From Pseudomonadota bacterium (lineage in GTDB: Bacteria > Bdellovibrionota > UBA1018 > CAIMNF01): a stretch of 64,000 nt of DNA. Under the pieces are notes generated by a model. That model made no database searches, was not told where the DNA came from, and saw only the letters and a list, made by a program, of their open reading frames with translations. Of this stretch, positions 16,995 to 25,324 are shown in pieces (the stretch's first letter is position 1; every line of letters begins with the position of its first letter). Position numbers and translations under genes: made by a program. The stretch covers positions 1-64,000 of the forward strand of contig JAIXWV010000034.1 in NCBI GenBank assembly GCA_027491115.1, given 5' to 3'.

Positions 16995-17953
16995 TGGCGT
17001 CTTCCACCCATCGGACTGAATGGATTGGTCGGCATGGATTTGCGGTTCGAGTCGATCGGTTTCAAGTCAGGAACGAGGAGGACCTCTCCCGGATCGACAC
17101 CGGTGAGGATGACAGTTTTCTTCTCACCGCTCGGCCCGGCTTTCACCGGGAAGCAACGTTCCGGCCCAGCCGACTTCTTGCGGAGGCAGGCACTTCCATT
17201 GTCGGACTGCAGGGCTTCATTCGGAACCTGGATCGCTTCCGGGATTTCTTGAAGGATGAACCGTACGGTGGCCGTCATTCCGGAAAGCATGTGGACAGGC
17301 ACTTGGTTCGGGAGCACATCGACCACATAGCTGGTGACGTTGTTGACCGTCTTTGAGTCGAATCCGCGGTGAACCACTTTGGCTTCGAGGGTCTCGTTCG
17401 GATAAGCATCGAGGATCACTTGGGCCCGCTGGCCGACACTCACCTTCGAGATGGAGGTCTCGTCGACCTGGGCCTTCACGGTCAGGCGGTTGGACATCAC
17501 CAACAGCGTGTCACCTGCATTGAATGATTGTCCCGGTTCGAGATTCCGGAGAATGATCATGCCCCGGATCGGAGCGTAGACAGGGGTGGGCCGGTAATAC
17601 TGTTCCCACTGCGCCAATTCTGCTTCACCTTCGGCCCGGGCTGAATCGAGCAGGGCGGCGCGTTCGGTGGTACTGACCCAGGCCAAAACCGTACCGGCCG
17701 TGACGGTTTGTCCCTCACGAACCAGGATCTTTTCGATGCGCCCTCCGATCGGGGGCCGGATGGCGAGGCGATTTTCGGGGGCGACGGATCCAGTGGAAAG
17801 GATCATCTCGGTGAACGGCGATTTCTCGACCACGGCTTCATGATAGGTCCTCTCACCCGGTGCTGTCCTGAAGGTCCGGTAACCGAGCCAAGCAAGAATG
17901 AGAGCCAAACCCACACCTGCGAGCCAGAATTTCTTTTTCCCGGAAGTCTTCAT
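16991..17953 (-). CDS. macA: MacA-type periplasmic adaptor (membrane fusion protein)
   Basis: 320 aa. N-terminal transmembrane anchor (FWLAGVGLALILAWLG), then beta-barrel and lipoyl halves (IEKILVREGQTVTAGTVLA; APIRGMIILRNLEPGQ) and a C-terminal membrane-proximal domain. The alpha-helical hairpin between the lipoyl halves is very short (about 25 residues around SARAEGEAELAQWEQYY), much shorter than in E. coli MacA, so the tunnel to TolC would be shortened. It links MacB in the inner membrane to TolC. It overlaps tolC by 4 bp upstream and macB by 4 bp downstream, so the three are translationally coupled. Confidence 0.87.
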   Translation of the reverse strand: MKTSGKKKFWLAGVGLALILAWLGYRTFRTAPGERTYHEAVVEKSPFTEMILSTGSVAPENRLAIRPPIGGRIEKILVREGQTVTAGTVLAWVSTTERAALLDSARAEGEAELAQWEQYYRPTPVYAPIRGMIILRNLEPGQSFNAGDTLLVMSNRLTVKAQVDETSISKVSVGQRAQVILDAYPNETLEAKVVHRGFDSKTVNNVTSYVVDVLPNQVPVHMLSGMTATVRFILQEIPEAIQVPNEALQSDNGSACLRKKSAGPERCFPVKAGPSGEKKTVILTGVDPGEVLLVPDLKPIDSNRKSMPTNPFSPMGGRRH

Positions 17954-19179
17954 GGAAGGTCTCCTTTGCCCCGGCTTTGCATCCAGGCGCTTTCAGCGAT
18001 GATCCGGTCCCTCTTGCTGATCAGGGCGGTCTTCTGGCGGTTGATGAGATCGGTTTCGATGATGTCCCACTGTTCAAACATGAGAATCCCGTTGTTGTAG
18101 CGTTTCCTGGAAATGGTCGCTCGGATTGTCGCGGCCTCAAGGGTGGTGAGGTCCACTTTCCATTTTTCGACAGACTGTTGGAACGAGAAAAGGTTTTGTC
18201 TAAGTTCGTTCAGGATGTCGAAATCGGTGGTTTGAAGATCCGCAGATGCCGCACGCTCCTGTGCCGCACGGGCTCGGACGTCCCTGAAGGTGGAGAGTCC
18301 ACTGAAGATCGGGATTGTCAGACTGAGTCCAAGACTCCATTGGCGATTTTCGCTAGGAACGGGACTTTCTCCGCGGTTCGAAGTGCTGCCAGTGAGATCG
18401 AGACTCGGCAAGAACCCACTCCAAGCCCCTCTCGCGACGGCCTCCGCCAGATCTTGTTGGGCCTTCCGAATCCGGTGAAGCGGTGTCTCGTTCAGGAACT
18501 CCTCCGCTTTCAATCCATCAGGAGGATTTTGAAGAGGGACTTCTCCGACCGGCTCGATGTCAAAGGAGTCTTCTCCCAAAATGTGAGCCAATTGTTGAGA
18601 GGCGATCACCGCTTGATCGCGCGCAACCCGGGTTTCAAAAACGGCTTGGTCGAAGAGAGCTTTCGAAAGCAGGTAAGAGCCCTTGTTCTCACGCCCGTTC
18701 TCATAGAGGGCCCGGACTAAGCGCTCGTTTTGAGAGCGACGTTCACGGATTTTCTCTGCCAATTCACGGTTTTCGCGGGCGTAACGATACTGGGCATAGG
18801 CCCGTCTGAGTTGAAAGCTCACTCTTGCGCGGGTCTGGTCGAGGGTTGCCTCTGCAACTGACCTTCGGGCACGGGCCTGACGGATGGAAGCCTCGTCGCG
18901 GAGACCGGCAAACAGGTTCATCCGGAGCTGGGCGTTCAGTCCGTGGAGCGGGTCGCCGTAAATCGAAGTAGGAGATTGGCGACTGGTGGAGAGCCCTGCC
19001 GAGAGTTCGGGAAAAAACGGAGCAAGAGCTCCACCCAGATTCTCTTCCGCTGCGGTAAGGTTTTCCCGAGCGCTCCGAATCTCCGGATTTTTTTGGGACA
19101 CGATCCGTGCACAGTCCTCAAAGGTGAGATCCCGGGCAGAAACATCCGAAATCCAGAGACTGATCCAGAGCAGAAACAT
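17950..19179 (-). CDS. TolC-family outer membrane efflux protein
   Basis: 409 aa. Short signal peptide (cleavage near DVSARD) followed by two repeats of the outer-membrane-factor fold: long amphipathic helices such as ENLTAAEENL, and the stretch FFPELSAGLSTSR, mirrored in the second half by GFLPSLDLTGSTSN. First gene of the tolC-macA-macB operon, with a 4-bp overlap to macA. On the minus strand TGC-TAGAGT, an extended -10, ends only 7 bp before the ATG and there is no Shine-Dalgarno, so the transcript may be leaderless. Which substrate is exported cannot be told. Confidence 0.88.
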   Translation of the reverse strand: MFLLWISLWISDVSARDLTFEDCARIVSQKNPEIRSARENLTAAEENLGGALAPFFPELSAGLSTSRQSPTSIYGDPLHGLNAQLRMNLFAGLRDEASIRQARARRSVAEATLDQTRARVSFQLRRAYAQYRYARENRELAEKIRERRSQNERLVRALYENGRENKGSYLLSKALFDQAVFETRVARDQAVIASQQLAHILGEDSFDIEPVGEVPLQNPPDGLKAEEFLNETPLHRIRKAQQDLAEAVARGAWSGFLPSLDLTGSTSNRGESPVPSENRQWSLGLSLTIPIFSGLSTFRDVRARAAQERAASADLQTTDFDILNELRQNLFSFQQSVEKWKVDLTTLEAATIRATISRKRYNNGILMFEQWDIIETDLINRQKTALISKRDRIIAESAWMQSRGKGDLP

Positions 19180-19226
19180 GAATTGACTCTAGCATTGACC
19201 TGGGGTGTCGAGTTAAAGTTTTCTTC

Positions 19227-20120
19227 ATGAACAAAACATTAGAAACCAGACTACACGACTCCCTGGTGGAGATCATCCGGAAGACATCCGCCGAGCTTCC
19301 TGACGATGTGTTCAAGGCGATCGAAGAAGGGCGTCAGGCCGAGCAGGCCGGGTCGTCTGCCGCTTATGCGATGAACATCATCTGCGACAACGTGGATATC
19401 GCCAAGCGGAAGTCCCAGCCACTATGTCAGGATACGGGGACGGTCCTGTTCTACATTCATTTTCCGATGAAGACCGATTACGAGAAGCTTCAGAAACTGA
19501 TCAAAAAAGCAGTCGTTACTGCGACCAAGAAGGGCTACCTTCGCCAGAACAGTGTGGATTCCATTACTGGAAAAAACAGCGGCAACAATATCGGACCGGG
19601 CGCACCGGTGATCCATGCGGAGCCTTGGAAGAAGGATCATTTTGAGATCAAGCTCATGCTGAAGGGCGGGGGCTGCGAAAACGTCGGAGCCCAGTACAGC
19701 CTTCCTGATTCTCGCGTCGGTGCAGGACGAGACTTGAAAGGCGTGGAGAAGTGCATTCTGGACGCCGTTCAGAATGCACAAGGCAAGGGCTGCGGCCCCG
19801 GAATCCTCGGAGTCGCGGTCGGTGGTGATCGAGGAACTGGTTATTCCGCTTCCAAGGAACAGTTTTTGAGGAAACTCGGTGATCGCAACCGGAACCCAGA
19901 GCTATCCGCACTTGAGGAGCGGATCACCCGCGAAGCGAACGAGCTCGGTATCGGTCCCATGGGCTTCGGGGGGAAAACCACTTTGCTCGCAACGAAAATC
20001 ACCGCACTCAATCGTGTTCCCGCGTCGTTTTTTGTGAGCGTGTCTTACATGTGTTGGGCTTTCCGGCGTCAGGGAGCCAAGGTGAGCAACAAAGGGGAGA
20101 TTCAAAAATGGCTGTACTAG
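19227..20120 (+). CDS. Class I (Fe-S) fumarase / tartrate dehydratase-type alpha subunit
   Basis: 297 aa, the N-terminal catalytic half of the oxygen-sensitive 4Fe-4S hydro-lyases, encoded separately as in two-subunit enzymes. Cluster-binding Cys are seen in PLCQDTGTV (Cys67), GGGCENVG and KGCGPGILGVAVGGDRG. Most likely hydrates fumarate to malate in the TCA cycle, though two-subunit members can also act on tartrate. The stop codon overlaps the beta-subunit start by 13 bp. No clear promoter or ribosome site was found. It is divergent from tolC with 47 bp between. Confidence 0.9.
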   Translation: MNKTLETRLHDSLVEIIRKTSAELPDDVFKAIEEGRQAEQAGSSAAYAMNIICDNVDIAKRKSQPLCQDTGTVLFYIHFPMKTDYEKLQKLIKKAVVTATKKGYLRQNSVDSITGKNSGNNIGPGAPVIHAEPWKKDHFEIKLMLKGGGCENVGAQYSLPDSRVGAGRDLKGVEKCILDAVQNAQGKGCGPGILGVAVGGDRGTGYSASKEQFLRKLGDRNRNPELSALEERITREANELGIGPMGFGGKTTLLATKITALNRVPASFFVSVSYMCWAFRRQGAKVSNKGEIQKWLY

Positions 20121-20725
20121 AGCGCGAGGGAGGGGCGATCCAATTGACCGCACCTTTCACCGAAGAAAAAGTCCGCAGTCTGAAAGTCGGCGACATGGTG
20201 GAAATCACCGGGTTGCTTTTGACAGGGCGGGATGCCGTTCACAAGTGGTTGCATGACGGCAATGAGCCCTCCGTGAAGGAGGTCGATCTCAAGAATTCGA
20301 TCATCTACCATTGCGGTCCAGTGATGATGAAAAAGGGCAAAAACTGGGTGGCGACAGCTGCCGGACCTACGACCTCGATCCGTGAAGAACCCTACCAGGC
20401 GGGGATCATCGAGAAGTTCGGTCTGAAGGCCGTCATCGGTAAGGGCGGAATGGGTGAGAAGACCCGTGAAGCCTGCCAAAAGTTCGGGTGTGTGTACTTG
20501 CATGCCGTGGGCGGTGCGGCGCAAGTCCTCGCCGAGCGGATTCGTGCAGTCGAAGGGGTTTACGGACTCGAGACTTTCGGAAGTCCCGAAGCGATCTGGA
20601 AACTGAGAGTCGAGAAATTCCCGGTGGTGGTCACGATCGACGCCCATGGTAACTCCCTTCATAAAGAAGTTGAGGCGTCTTCTTCGAGCAAGCTCGGAGA
20701 AATCGTTGGAAAAATCGGCAAGTGA
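20108..20725 (+). CDS. Class I fumarase / tartrate dehydratase-type beta subunit
   Basis: 205 aa, the C-terminal swivelling half of the class I hydro-lyase. Recognised by ITGLLLTGRDAVHKWL, YHCGPVMMKKG, AAGPTTSIREEPYQ, GKGGMGEKT and YLHAVGGAAQVLAE. The ATG at 20108 has GGGGAG about 8 nt upstream and lies inside the alpha gene; the longer frame from 20051 would overlap it further with no ribosome site. It acts in complex with the alpha subunit. The SDR-like gene follows directly, its ATG touching this stop codon. Confidence 0.92.
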   Translation: MAVLEREGGAIQLTAPFTEEKVRSLKVGDMVEITGLLLTGRDAVHKWLHDGNEPSVKEVDLKNSIIYHCGPVMMKKGKNWVATAAGPTTSIREEPYQAGIIEKFGLKAVIGKGGMGEKTREACQKFGCVYLHAVGGAAQVLAERIRAVEGVYGLETFGSPEAIWKLRVEKFPVVVTIDAHGNSLHKEVEASSSSKLGEIVGKIGK

Positions 20726-21454
20726 ATGGGTAAGCTCGACGGCAAAAAAGCCCTCGTTTTGTGCGCTTCAGGCGGGATCGGTTTCGGGATCGCGTCTGAG
20801 TTGATGAATGAGGGTGCCCGGGTGGCAGTGACCGGCCGTTCGCCCGAGCGATTGCTCGAGGCGAGGAGCCTCATGCCGATCGAAGAGACGATCCAAGTGG
20901 ATCATTCCTTTCCGGGATCCACCCGTCCCGCCGTTGAGAAGCTGATTGAAAAGTGGGGCGGTCTCGACATCCTCGTGCTTCACTCACCCGCGCCGGTAAA
21001 AGGGTATGTCGAATACCTGAAGCTCGAGGACTGGAAGGACGGTTTCCAGAAGCTGTATCTGGCGCCACTCGAGGCCCTTCAGGCGGCCCTCCCGGCTCTC
21101 AAGCGCTCGGTGTCTCCCCGTGTGATCTTTGTCCTGTCCACGGCGGCAAAAGAGCCGATTCCCGGTCTTCCCATTTCAAGCTCACTTCGCGCCGGACTCG
21201 TGTCGCTCTGCAAATCCCTGTCCCGTGAGCTTGCTCCCGAGCAGGTCACCGTCAACGCCATTCTCCCGGGCTACACGCGTACGGGCGATCCGCTGATCAC
21301 AGGTGGCTCCGGGCACATCGAGCAGACCATTCCGCTCAAAAGATTGGCTGAGCCTTTCGAACACGGAAAACTGGCGGTCTTTCTCGCCTCGCCTGAATCC
21401 GCGTACATCACTGGCCAGACCATTGCTGTCGACGGGGGCCTGATCCGGTCCTGA
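20726..21454 (+). CDS. Short-chain dehydrogenase-like protein lacking the Tyr/Lys active site
   Basis: 242 aa Rossmann-fold protein of SDR length. The cofactor loop is ASGGIGFGIA (T/S-G-x3-G-x-G), the middle has LVLHSPAPVKG where NNAG is usual, and the C-terminus ends in the usual AVDGG. The catalytic region reads VLSTAAKEPIPGLPISSSL; by eye the Tyr and Lys of YxxxK are replaced by Ser and Arg (SSSLRAGL), so ordinary dehydrogenase chemistry is doubtful. A known SDR subgroup resembling FabG has this loss. It is co-transcribed with the fumarase genes, the ATG abutting the beta stop. Substrate unknown. Confidence 0.82.
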   Translation: MGKLDGKKALVLCASGGIGFGIASELMNEGARVAVTGRSPERLLEARSLMPIEETIQVDHSFPGSTRPAVEKLIEKWGGLDILVLHSPAPVKGYVEYLKLEDWKDGFQKLYLAPLEALQAALPALKRSVSPRVIFVLSTAAKEPIPGLPISSSLRAGLVSLCKSLSRELAPEQVTVNAILPGYTRTGDPLITGGSGHIEQTIPLKRLAEPFEHGKLAVFLASPESAYITGQTIAVDGGLIRS

Positions 21455-21466
21455 TTCAGCGCTGAT

Positions 21467-22684
21467 TTACCAGTGAGCCGTCCTGAAGGCCGTCAATGGC
21501 GTCCCGGTCAGCCCTTCGAAAAAATTCCGCAGATCATCGGGAAGGTCCGCTTCGAAGGCCATGATCTTCCCCGTGGAAGGGTGTTTGAAGCGGAGTCCGG
21601 CGGCATGGAGGGCGTGTCGGGGGATCAAGAGTCGCGCCTCGACTTCTGCATAGGTGGTGGAAACGGGGCCTGGGATCTCGAAAGGCGCATCGTCTTCAGT
21701 GCCTTCATCCGCTTCTTCTTGTGTGCTCTCTTCCGGGAAAGTGTCTTCCTCAAGCGTCGCATCCTCGCTCTCAACGGGGTCGGGCGAGACCTCGGAGCGG
21801 AGGTCTTCGCGATTCCCATCGAGCAGGGTCAAGACGTCATCCTCCGGGATTCCGTAAACCTTGTCCCCAACCAAGGGATAGCCGGCAATCTCGGCATGGA
21901 CCCGGATCTGATGCTGACGTCCTGTCCTGGGAAAGCACGCCATCAGCGTGAAGGCGCCCTGGGGTCCGGTTCGAGATTCCACCGTTTCGAAGCGGGTCTC
22001 CGAGGGGAGGCCTCCCGATTCCAGGGGGAGCGCGACCATCTTGAGTCCGATCCGGCCCTTGGGGTTTTTCCCGATGGGAGTCTCAACGGTGAAGTGGTCC
22101 CGGTCCGGGCGGCCCCGGACGATGGCAAGATAGTACTTCTCCGTTTCCCGGTTGCGGAATTGAGCGGTCAACGCGTTGCAGGCTTCTTTGGTCTTGGCGA
22201 GTAGAAGCACCCCGCTGGTCTCCTTATCGATGCGGTGCACGAGGTAGTACTTACGCTCACTCGCTAAATCGACTTTGAAACCGTCGGTTTTGAGGTGGAT
22301 GAGCAGGGTGTTGAAAAAGTATCTTCCGGCAGGATGAACGGGCAGGCGGGGGGGCTTGCTGATGACCAGAATATCGTCGTCCTGGTAGAGGACTTTGTAG
22401 TTGAAGTCGACCTCGGGTTCGGGTCTTTTAATGGATAAAACTTGTACGATGTCGCCCGGTTGAAGCGCAAAGCTCGCCTTGATTTTTCCAAGAGTCTGGT
22501 GTCGCGCGTGTTCTCGTAGAACCGTAACGGCGCCTGAGTCAATGGCTCGTTTCAATTGCTCCCGGGAGCGCCGCGTGTAGCGGTCCATTAAAAAACGGTC
22601 GAGACGGATTCCCGCCTGATTCGGTCCCACCGAATGGGTGACCCGGTATTCCGACCCGGTGATTTTTTTCGTGGTGTCACTCAT
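21467..22684 (-). CDS. RluA-family pseudouridine synthase with a long acidic insert
   Basis: 405 aa, longer than usual (about 300-330). N-terminal S4 RNA-binding domain (RLDRFLMDRYTRRSREQLK), then the catalytic domain with HRIDKETSGVLLLAKT (Asp153) and FPRTGRQHQIRVHAEIAGYPLVGD split for length: TGRQHQIRVH is diagnostic. Between VYG and LLIPRHALHAAG, about 50 extra residues very rich in Glu and Asp interrupt the fold (codons at about 21660-21810). It modifies uridine in rRNA or tRNA; the exact site (RluC/D-like) is not determinable. ATG 22684 is chosen since the S4 domain follows soon after, and the longer frame would run into the divergent peptidase gene. Confidence 0.9.
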   Translation of the reverse strand: MSDTTKKITGSEYRVTHSVGPNQAGIRLDRFLMDRYTRRSREQLKRAIDSGAVTVLREHARHQTLGKIKASFALQPGDIVQVLSIKRPEPEVDFNYKVLYQDDDILVISKPPRLPVHPAGRYFFNTLLIHLKTDGFKVDLASERKYYLVHRIDKETSGVLLLAKTKEACNALTAQFRNRETEKYYLAIVRGRPDRDHFTVETPIGKNPKGRIGLKMVALPLESGGLPSETRFETVESRTGPQGAFTLMACFPRTGRQHQIRVHAEIAGYPLVGDKVYGIPEDDVLTLLDGNREDLRSEVSPDPVESEDATLEEDTFPEESTQEEADEGTEDDAPFEIPGPVSTTYAEVEARLLIPRHALHAAGLRFKHPSTGKIMAFEADLPDDLRNFFEGLTGTPLTAFRTAHW

Positions 22685-22770
22685 TAGTAAAATTTCTTTA
22701 TCACAAAAAGATTTGCTTATTCCACCTTTGTTCCTTACCCTTTTCAGCATCAGGGATGAGAGGGGGAAAC

Positions 22771-24333
22771 ATGATTCATCCATTACTGGTAGCAATGATT
22801 GCTACATCCGCAGTAGTGTCCGGTTCCGCTAATGCAGCTTTTCAGGTGGTTCCGGCTTCCAAAGCATACATGCAACTCGAGCGGGCGTCTTCGCCTGAAG
22901 CGGCTGCCAGGCACTTTCTGAAGAGCATGGCCACCGGGCTCGGGCTTCGGGACGACCTTTCGGACCTGGCGTTCGAATCGGTCACCCCGACTCCGGCCGG
23001 GTATTCGGTCCGCTTCCAGCAGATGTCGAACGGTTTGCCGGTCGAAGGGGCCAATCTGGTTTTGACCCTATCGCACGATCTGCGGGTCCTCGGCTATGTG
23101 AGTGATTACATCCGTTCCGCAAACGGCTACGGTCTCGAGTACTTCTCCAAACAGAATTTCCAACTGACCGAGCAAAACGCGCTCGATCGCGCCTTTGAAG
23201 AGCTCCAGATGAGGTCTTCTCCGACCCGCCTCGAGACTTCGAAGATCATGATGATGGTGTCCGGGTCTCTCCGCTCGGTTTACCGGATCCAGCTCGCTTC
23301 TCCGAACGACCGTCTCTACGCCTGGGAAATCCTGGTGGACGCGATGGATGGACGGATCCACCGCTCCCGTGACCTCTCGGTTCATGCCCGCGGACGCGGC
23401 CAGGTGGCTGCAAAAGTGTTCGATCCGAACCCGACGATCAAGTCAGGTAAGTCGGCCCAGGGTCTTGATGCGAACAATGCCAATACACCATTTTTCGAAT
23501 CCGCATTGACCCAGGTGACTCTGGACAATCTCGACCAGAAGAACGGCAAGTATGTTCTTTCGGGTCCGAATGTGGTGATCGTGGATTCCGAGAATCCGAA
23601 GAATCCGGAGTGCAGCTTCGGGGACCGCATCGAGCTGAAGCGCAACGACGCCTGTTTCGACGGTGTGAACGTGTACTACCACATCGACAAGAACTTGAAG
23701 TATTTGAACGGGAAGCTCGGCTTCAATGCCAAGCCACTCAAGTACAAGGGTGGCATCAAGGTCGATCCTCACGGATTGAACGGCGATGACAATTCTCACT
23801 ACAGTCCCTTCTCGGACGAACTCGCGTTCGGTCAAGGTGGGGTGGACGACGCTCAGGATCATGATGTGATCATTCACGAACTCGGACATGCGCTCCATTC
23901 TTGGTTCACCAAGGGGCATTTGTCCCAGGTGGAAGGATTGAGTGAGGGAACCGGCGATTACTGGGCCGCTTCTTACTCCAGGACTTTCATGAAGCCGGGA
24001 CACATTGCTTACAACTGGACGTTCTCGTTTGACGGTCACAATGAATTCTGGCCGGGTCGGGTGACGAATGTGGCAGCGAAGTATCCGGAAGGTGCCCGCG
24101 GATCGATCCATACTGCCGGCCAGCTTTGGGCGACGGTGTGTATGGAAATCCTGGAAACGATCGGCAAGGAAAAGGCTGACAAGTTGTTCTGGACGGCGAT
24201 TGCGAGCTTGAACGAGCGCTCGAACCAGGCGGATGCCGCGAAGGCGTACGTGGTGGCGACGCAGCAGTTGTTTCCGCAGGATTTGCAGGCGGTGGTGGGG
24301 AAGTTCAAGGCGCGGGGTTTTCCCGTTAACTGA
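22771..24333 (+). CDS. Secreted zinc metallopeptidase with FTP-type propeptide (thermolysin/fungalysin-like)
   Basis: 520 aa. Signal peptide (cleavage near SANAAF), then an inhibitory FTP/PepSY-like propeptide (GYSVRFQQMSNGLPVEGANL). The catalytic zinc site is HELGH at residues 369-373, with a downstream Glu in GLSEGTGDYWAAS as third ligand, giving gluzincin spacing. It is probably exported and matured outside the cell or in the periplasm. The start at 22771 has GAGGGGG upstream. The stop codon (TGA at 24331-24333) falls inside the left terminal repeat of the adjacent insertion sequence, so the original C-terminus may have been altered. It is divergent from the pseudouridine synthase. Confidence 0.85.
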   Translation: MIHPLLVAMIATSAVVSGSANAAFQVVPASKAYMQLERASSPEAAARHFLKSMATGLGLRDDLSDLAFESVTPTPAGYSVRFQQMSNGLPVEGANLVLTLSHDLRVLGYVSDYIRSANGYGLEYFSKQNFQLTEQNALDRAFEELQMRSSPTRLETSKIMMMVSGSLRSVYRIQLASPNDRLYAWEILVDAMDGRIHRSRDLSVHARGRGQVAAKVFDPNPTIKSGKSAQGLDANNANTPFFESALTQVTLDNLDQKNGKYVLSGPNVVIVDSENPKNPECSFGDRIELKRNDACFDGVNVYYHIDKNLKYLNGKLGFNAKPLKYKGGIKVDPHGLNGDDNSHYSPFSDELAFGQGGVDDAQDHDVIIHELGHALHSWFTKGHLSQVEGLSEGTGDYWAASYSRTFMKPGHIAYNWTFSFDGHNEFWPGRVTNVAAKYPEGARGSIHTAGQLWATVCMEILETIGKEKADKLFWTAIASLNERSNQADAAKAYVVATQQLFPQDLQAVVGKFKARGFPVN

Positions 24334-24350
24334 CCCCTTTTCCTGTTGGT
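24328..24350 (+). repeat. Left terminal inverted repeat of the IS
   Basis: Begins AACTGACCCCTTT and ends CTGTTGGT, matching the reverse complement of the right end at 21 of 23 positions. TGA at 24331 is the stop codon of the upstream peptidase. Confidence 0.85.
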
Positions 24351-24401
24351 ACTGATGTGAGGGTTTGATGATTTGGCCTGGTTTTTGTGGATCTCTGGTC
24401 C

Positions 24402-25295
24402 ATGAAACCAGGCTGCCCTCGTTTTAAAGACCACACTTCATCTCAGGACAATCCGAAAGGCGGATCAGTGATCGGATACGGAACGTACTATCGCGCTTGT
24501 GACAGTCGTCTTGTGAAGCGATTTAAGTGTCAAATTTGCGGACTGCACTTCTCCCAGAGTACGGGTACGCGAAGATACAGACAAAAGAAGCGACGTATTG
24601 TATCCCCTTTGTACAAGATGTTAGCCTCGACCGTCTCGCAACGGAGAGCGGCCAAATTACTCGGAGTCGATAAGAAAACCGTCGTACGGTACTTTAGATT
24701 CATTGCAATCGAATGTTCAGAGCGCGAGAAACGACGCTTGCAGTCCTATGGTCAAAACCCCCTCGCCAGAATTCAGTTCGACGACCTGGAAACCTCCGAA
24801 CATACCAAGCTGAAACCCATCAGTGTCGCACTTGCTGTGGATCCCGATACTCGAAAAATAGTTGGGATTCAGGTCTCCCGCATGCCTGCCAGGGGTATCC
24901 AGGCCAAGGTTGCACTCAGAAAGTACGGGAAGAGGAAAGATGAGCGCAGATTAGGATGGAGCCGCCTCTTCAAAAGCTTGGTCCCTTTGGTGAGGCCCGA
25001 TGGAGAATTCCTCTCAGACCAGAACCCTCATTATCCTCCGGCTCTGAGAGCTTACTTTCCTTCGGCCCGCCACGAGACCACCCCAGGGGGTAGGGGGGCG
25101 ATCACGGGGCAAGGGGAGTTGAAGAAACTGTCTTTCGATCCACTGTTTGCACTAAATCATACCTGTGCCATGTTGAGGGCCAACATGAATCGCTTGTTGA
25201 GAAGAACCTGGTGTACGACGAAGACGATTCGTGGACTGCAGGATCACTTGGCAATCTATGTCGACTACCATAATCGGATTTTGACCAACGATTAG
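24402..25295 (+). CDS. IS1-like transposase (zinc ribbon, HTH, RNase H-like fold)
   Basis: 297 aa. N-terminal zinc-ribbon-like region (GCPRF, then KRFKCQICGLHFSQ), a helix-turn-helix (SQRRAAKLLGVDKKTVVRY, residues about 78-96) and an RNase H-like catalytic part. By eye against IS1 the first Asp is in IQFDDLET and the second in FLSDQNPHY. The position of the IS1 Glu (in ERNN) is Asn in LNHTCAMLR, followed by the shared RLLRRTWCTTK segment. I start at ATG 24402; GTG at 24387 is also possible. It moves the surrounding element. The loss of one zinc-ribbon Cys and the Asn change could be family traits or decay. Confidence 0.82.
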   Translation: MKPGCPRFKDHTSSQDNPKGGSVIGYGTYYRACDSRLVKRFKCQICGLHFSQSTGTRRYRQKKRRIVSPLYKMLASTVSQRRAAKLLGVDKKTVVRYFRFIAIECSEREKRRLQSYGQNPLARIQFDDLETSEHTKLKPISVALAVDPDTRKIVGIQVSRMPARGIQAKVALRKYGKRKDERRLGWSRLFKSLVPLVRPDGEFLSDQNPHYPPALRAYFPSARHETTPGGRGAITGQGELKKLSFDPLFALNHTCAMLRANMNRLLRRTWCTTKTIRGLQDHLAIYVDYHNRILTND

Positions 25296-25301
25296 GAGGT
25301 C

Positions 25302-25324
25302 ACCAACAGCGAAAGGGGTCAGTT
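25302..25324 (-). repeat. Right terminal inverted repeat of the IS
   Basis: Reads ACCAACAG...AAAGGGGTCAGTT, the complement of the left end with two mismatches. Its outer bases encode the last Asn codon and TGA stop of prkA on the minus strand. Confidence 0.85.

Larger units (their letters stand above)
24328..25324. mobile_element. IS1-like insertion sequence, about 1.0 kb
   Basis: Bounded by 23-bp imperfect terminal inverted repeats (24328-24350 and 25302-25324) with one transposase gene inside. I see no target-site duplication when the outer flanks (CCCGTT left, GGATCG right) are compared, nor with boundaries moved inward to TGACC. It lies exactly between two convergent genes, and both stop codons are inside the repeats. 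Apparently complete, because the transposase frame is open. Confidence 0.85.

Noticed and set aside
19195-19218. TTGACC-based promoter before the fumarase genes
   Set aside because: No acceptable -10 at 16-18 bp spacing; the nearest A/T-rich hexamer is only 12-13 bp away.
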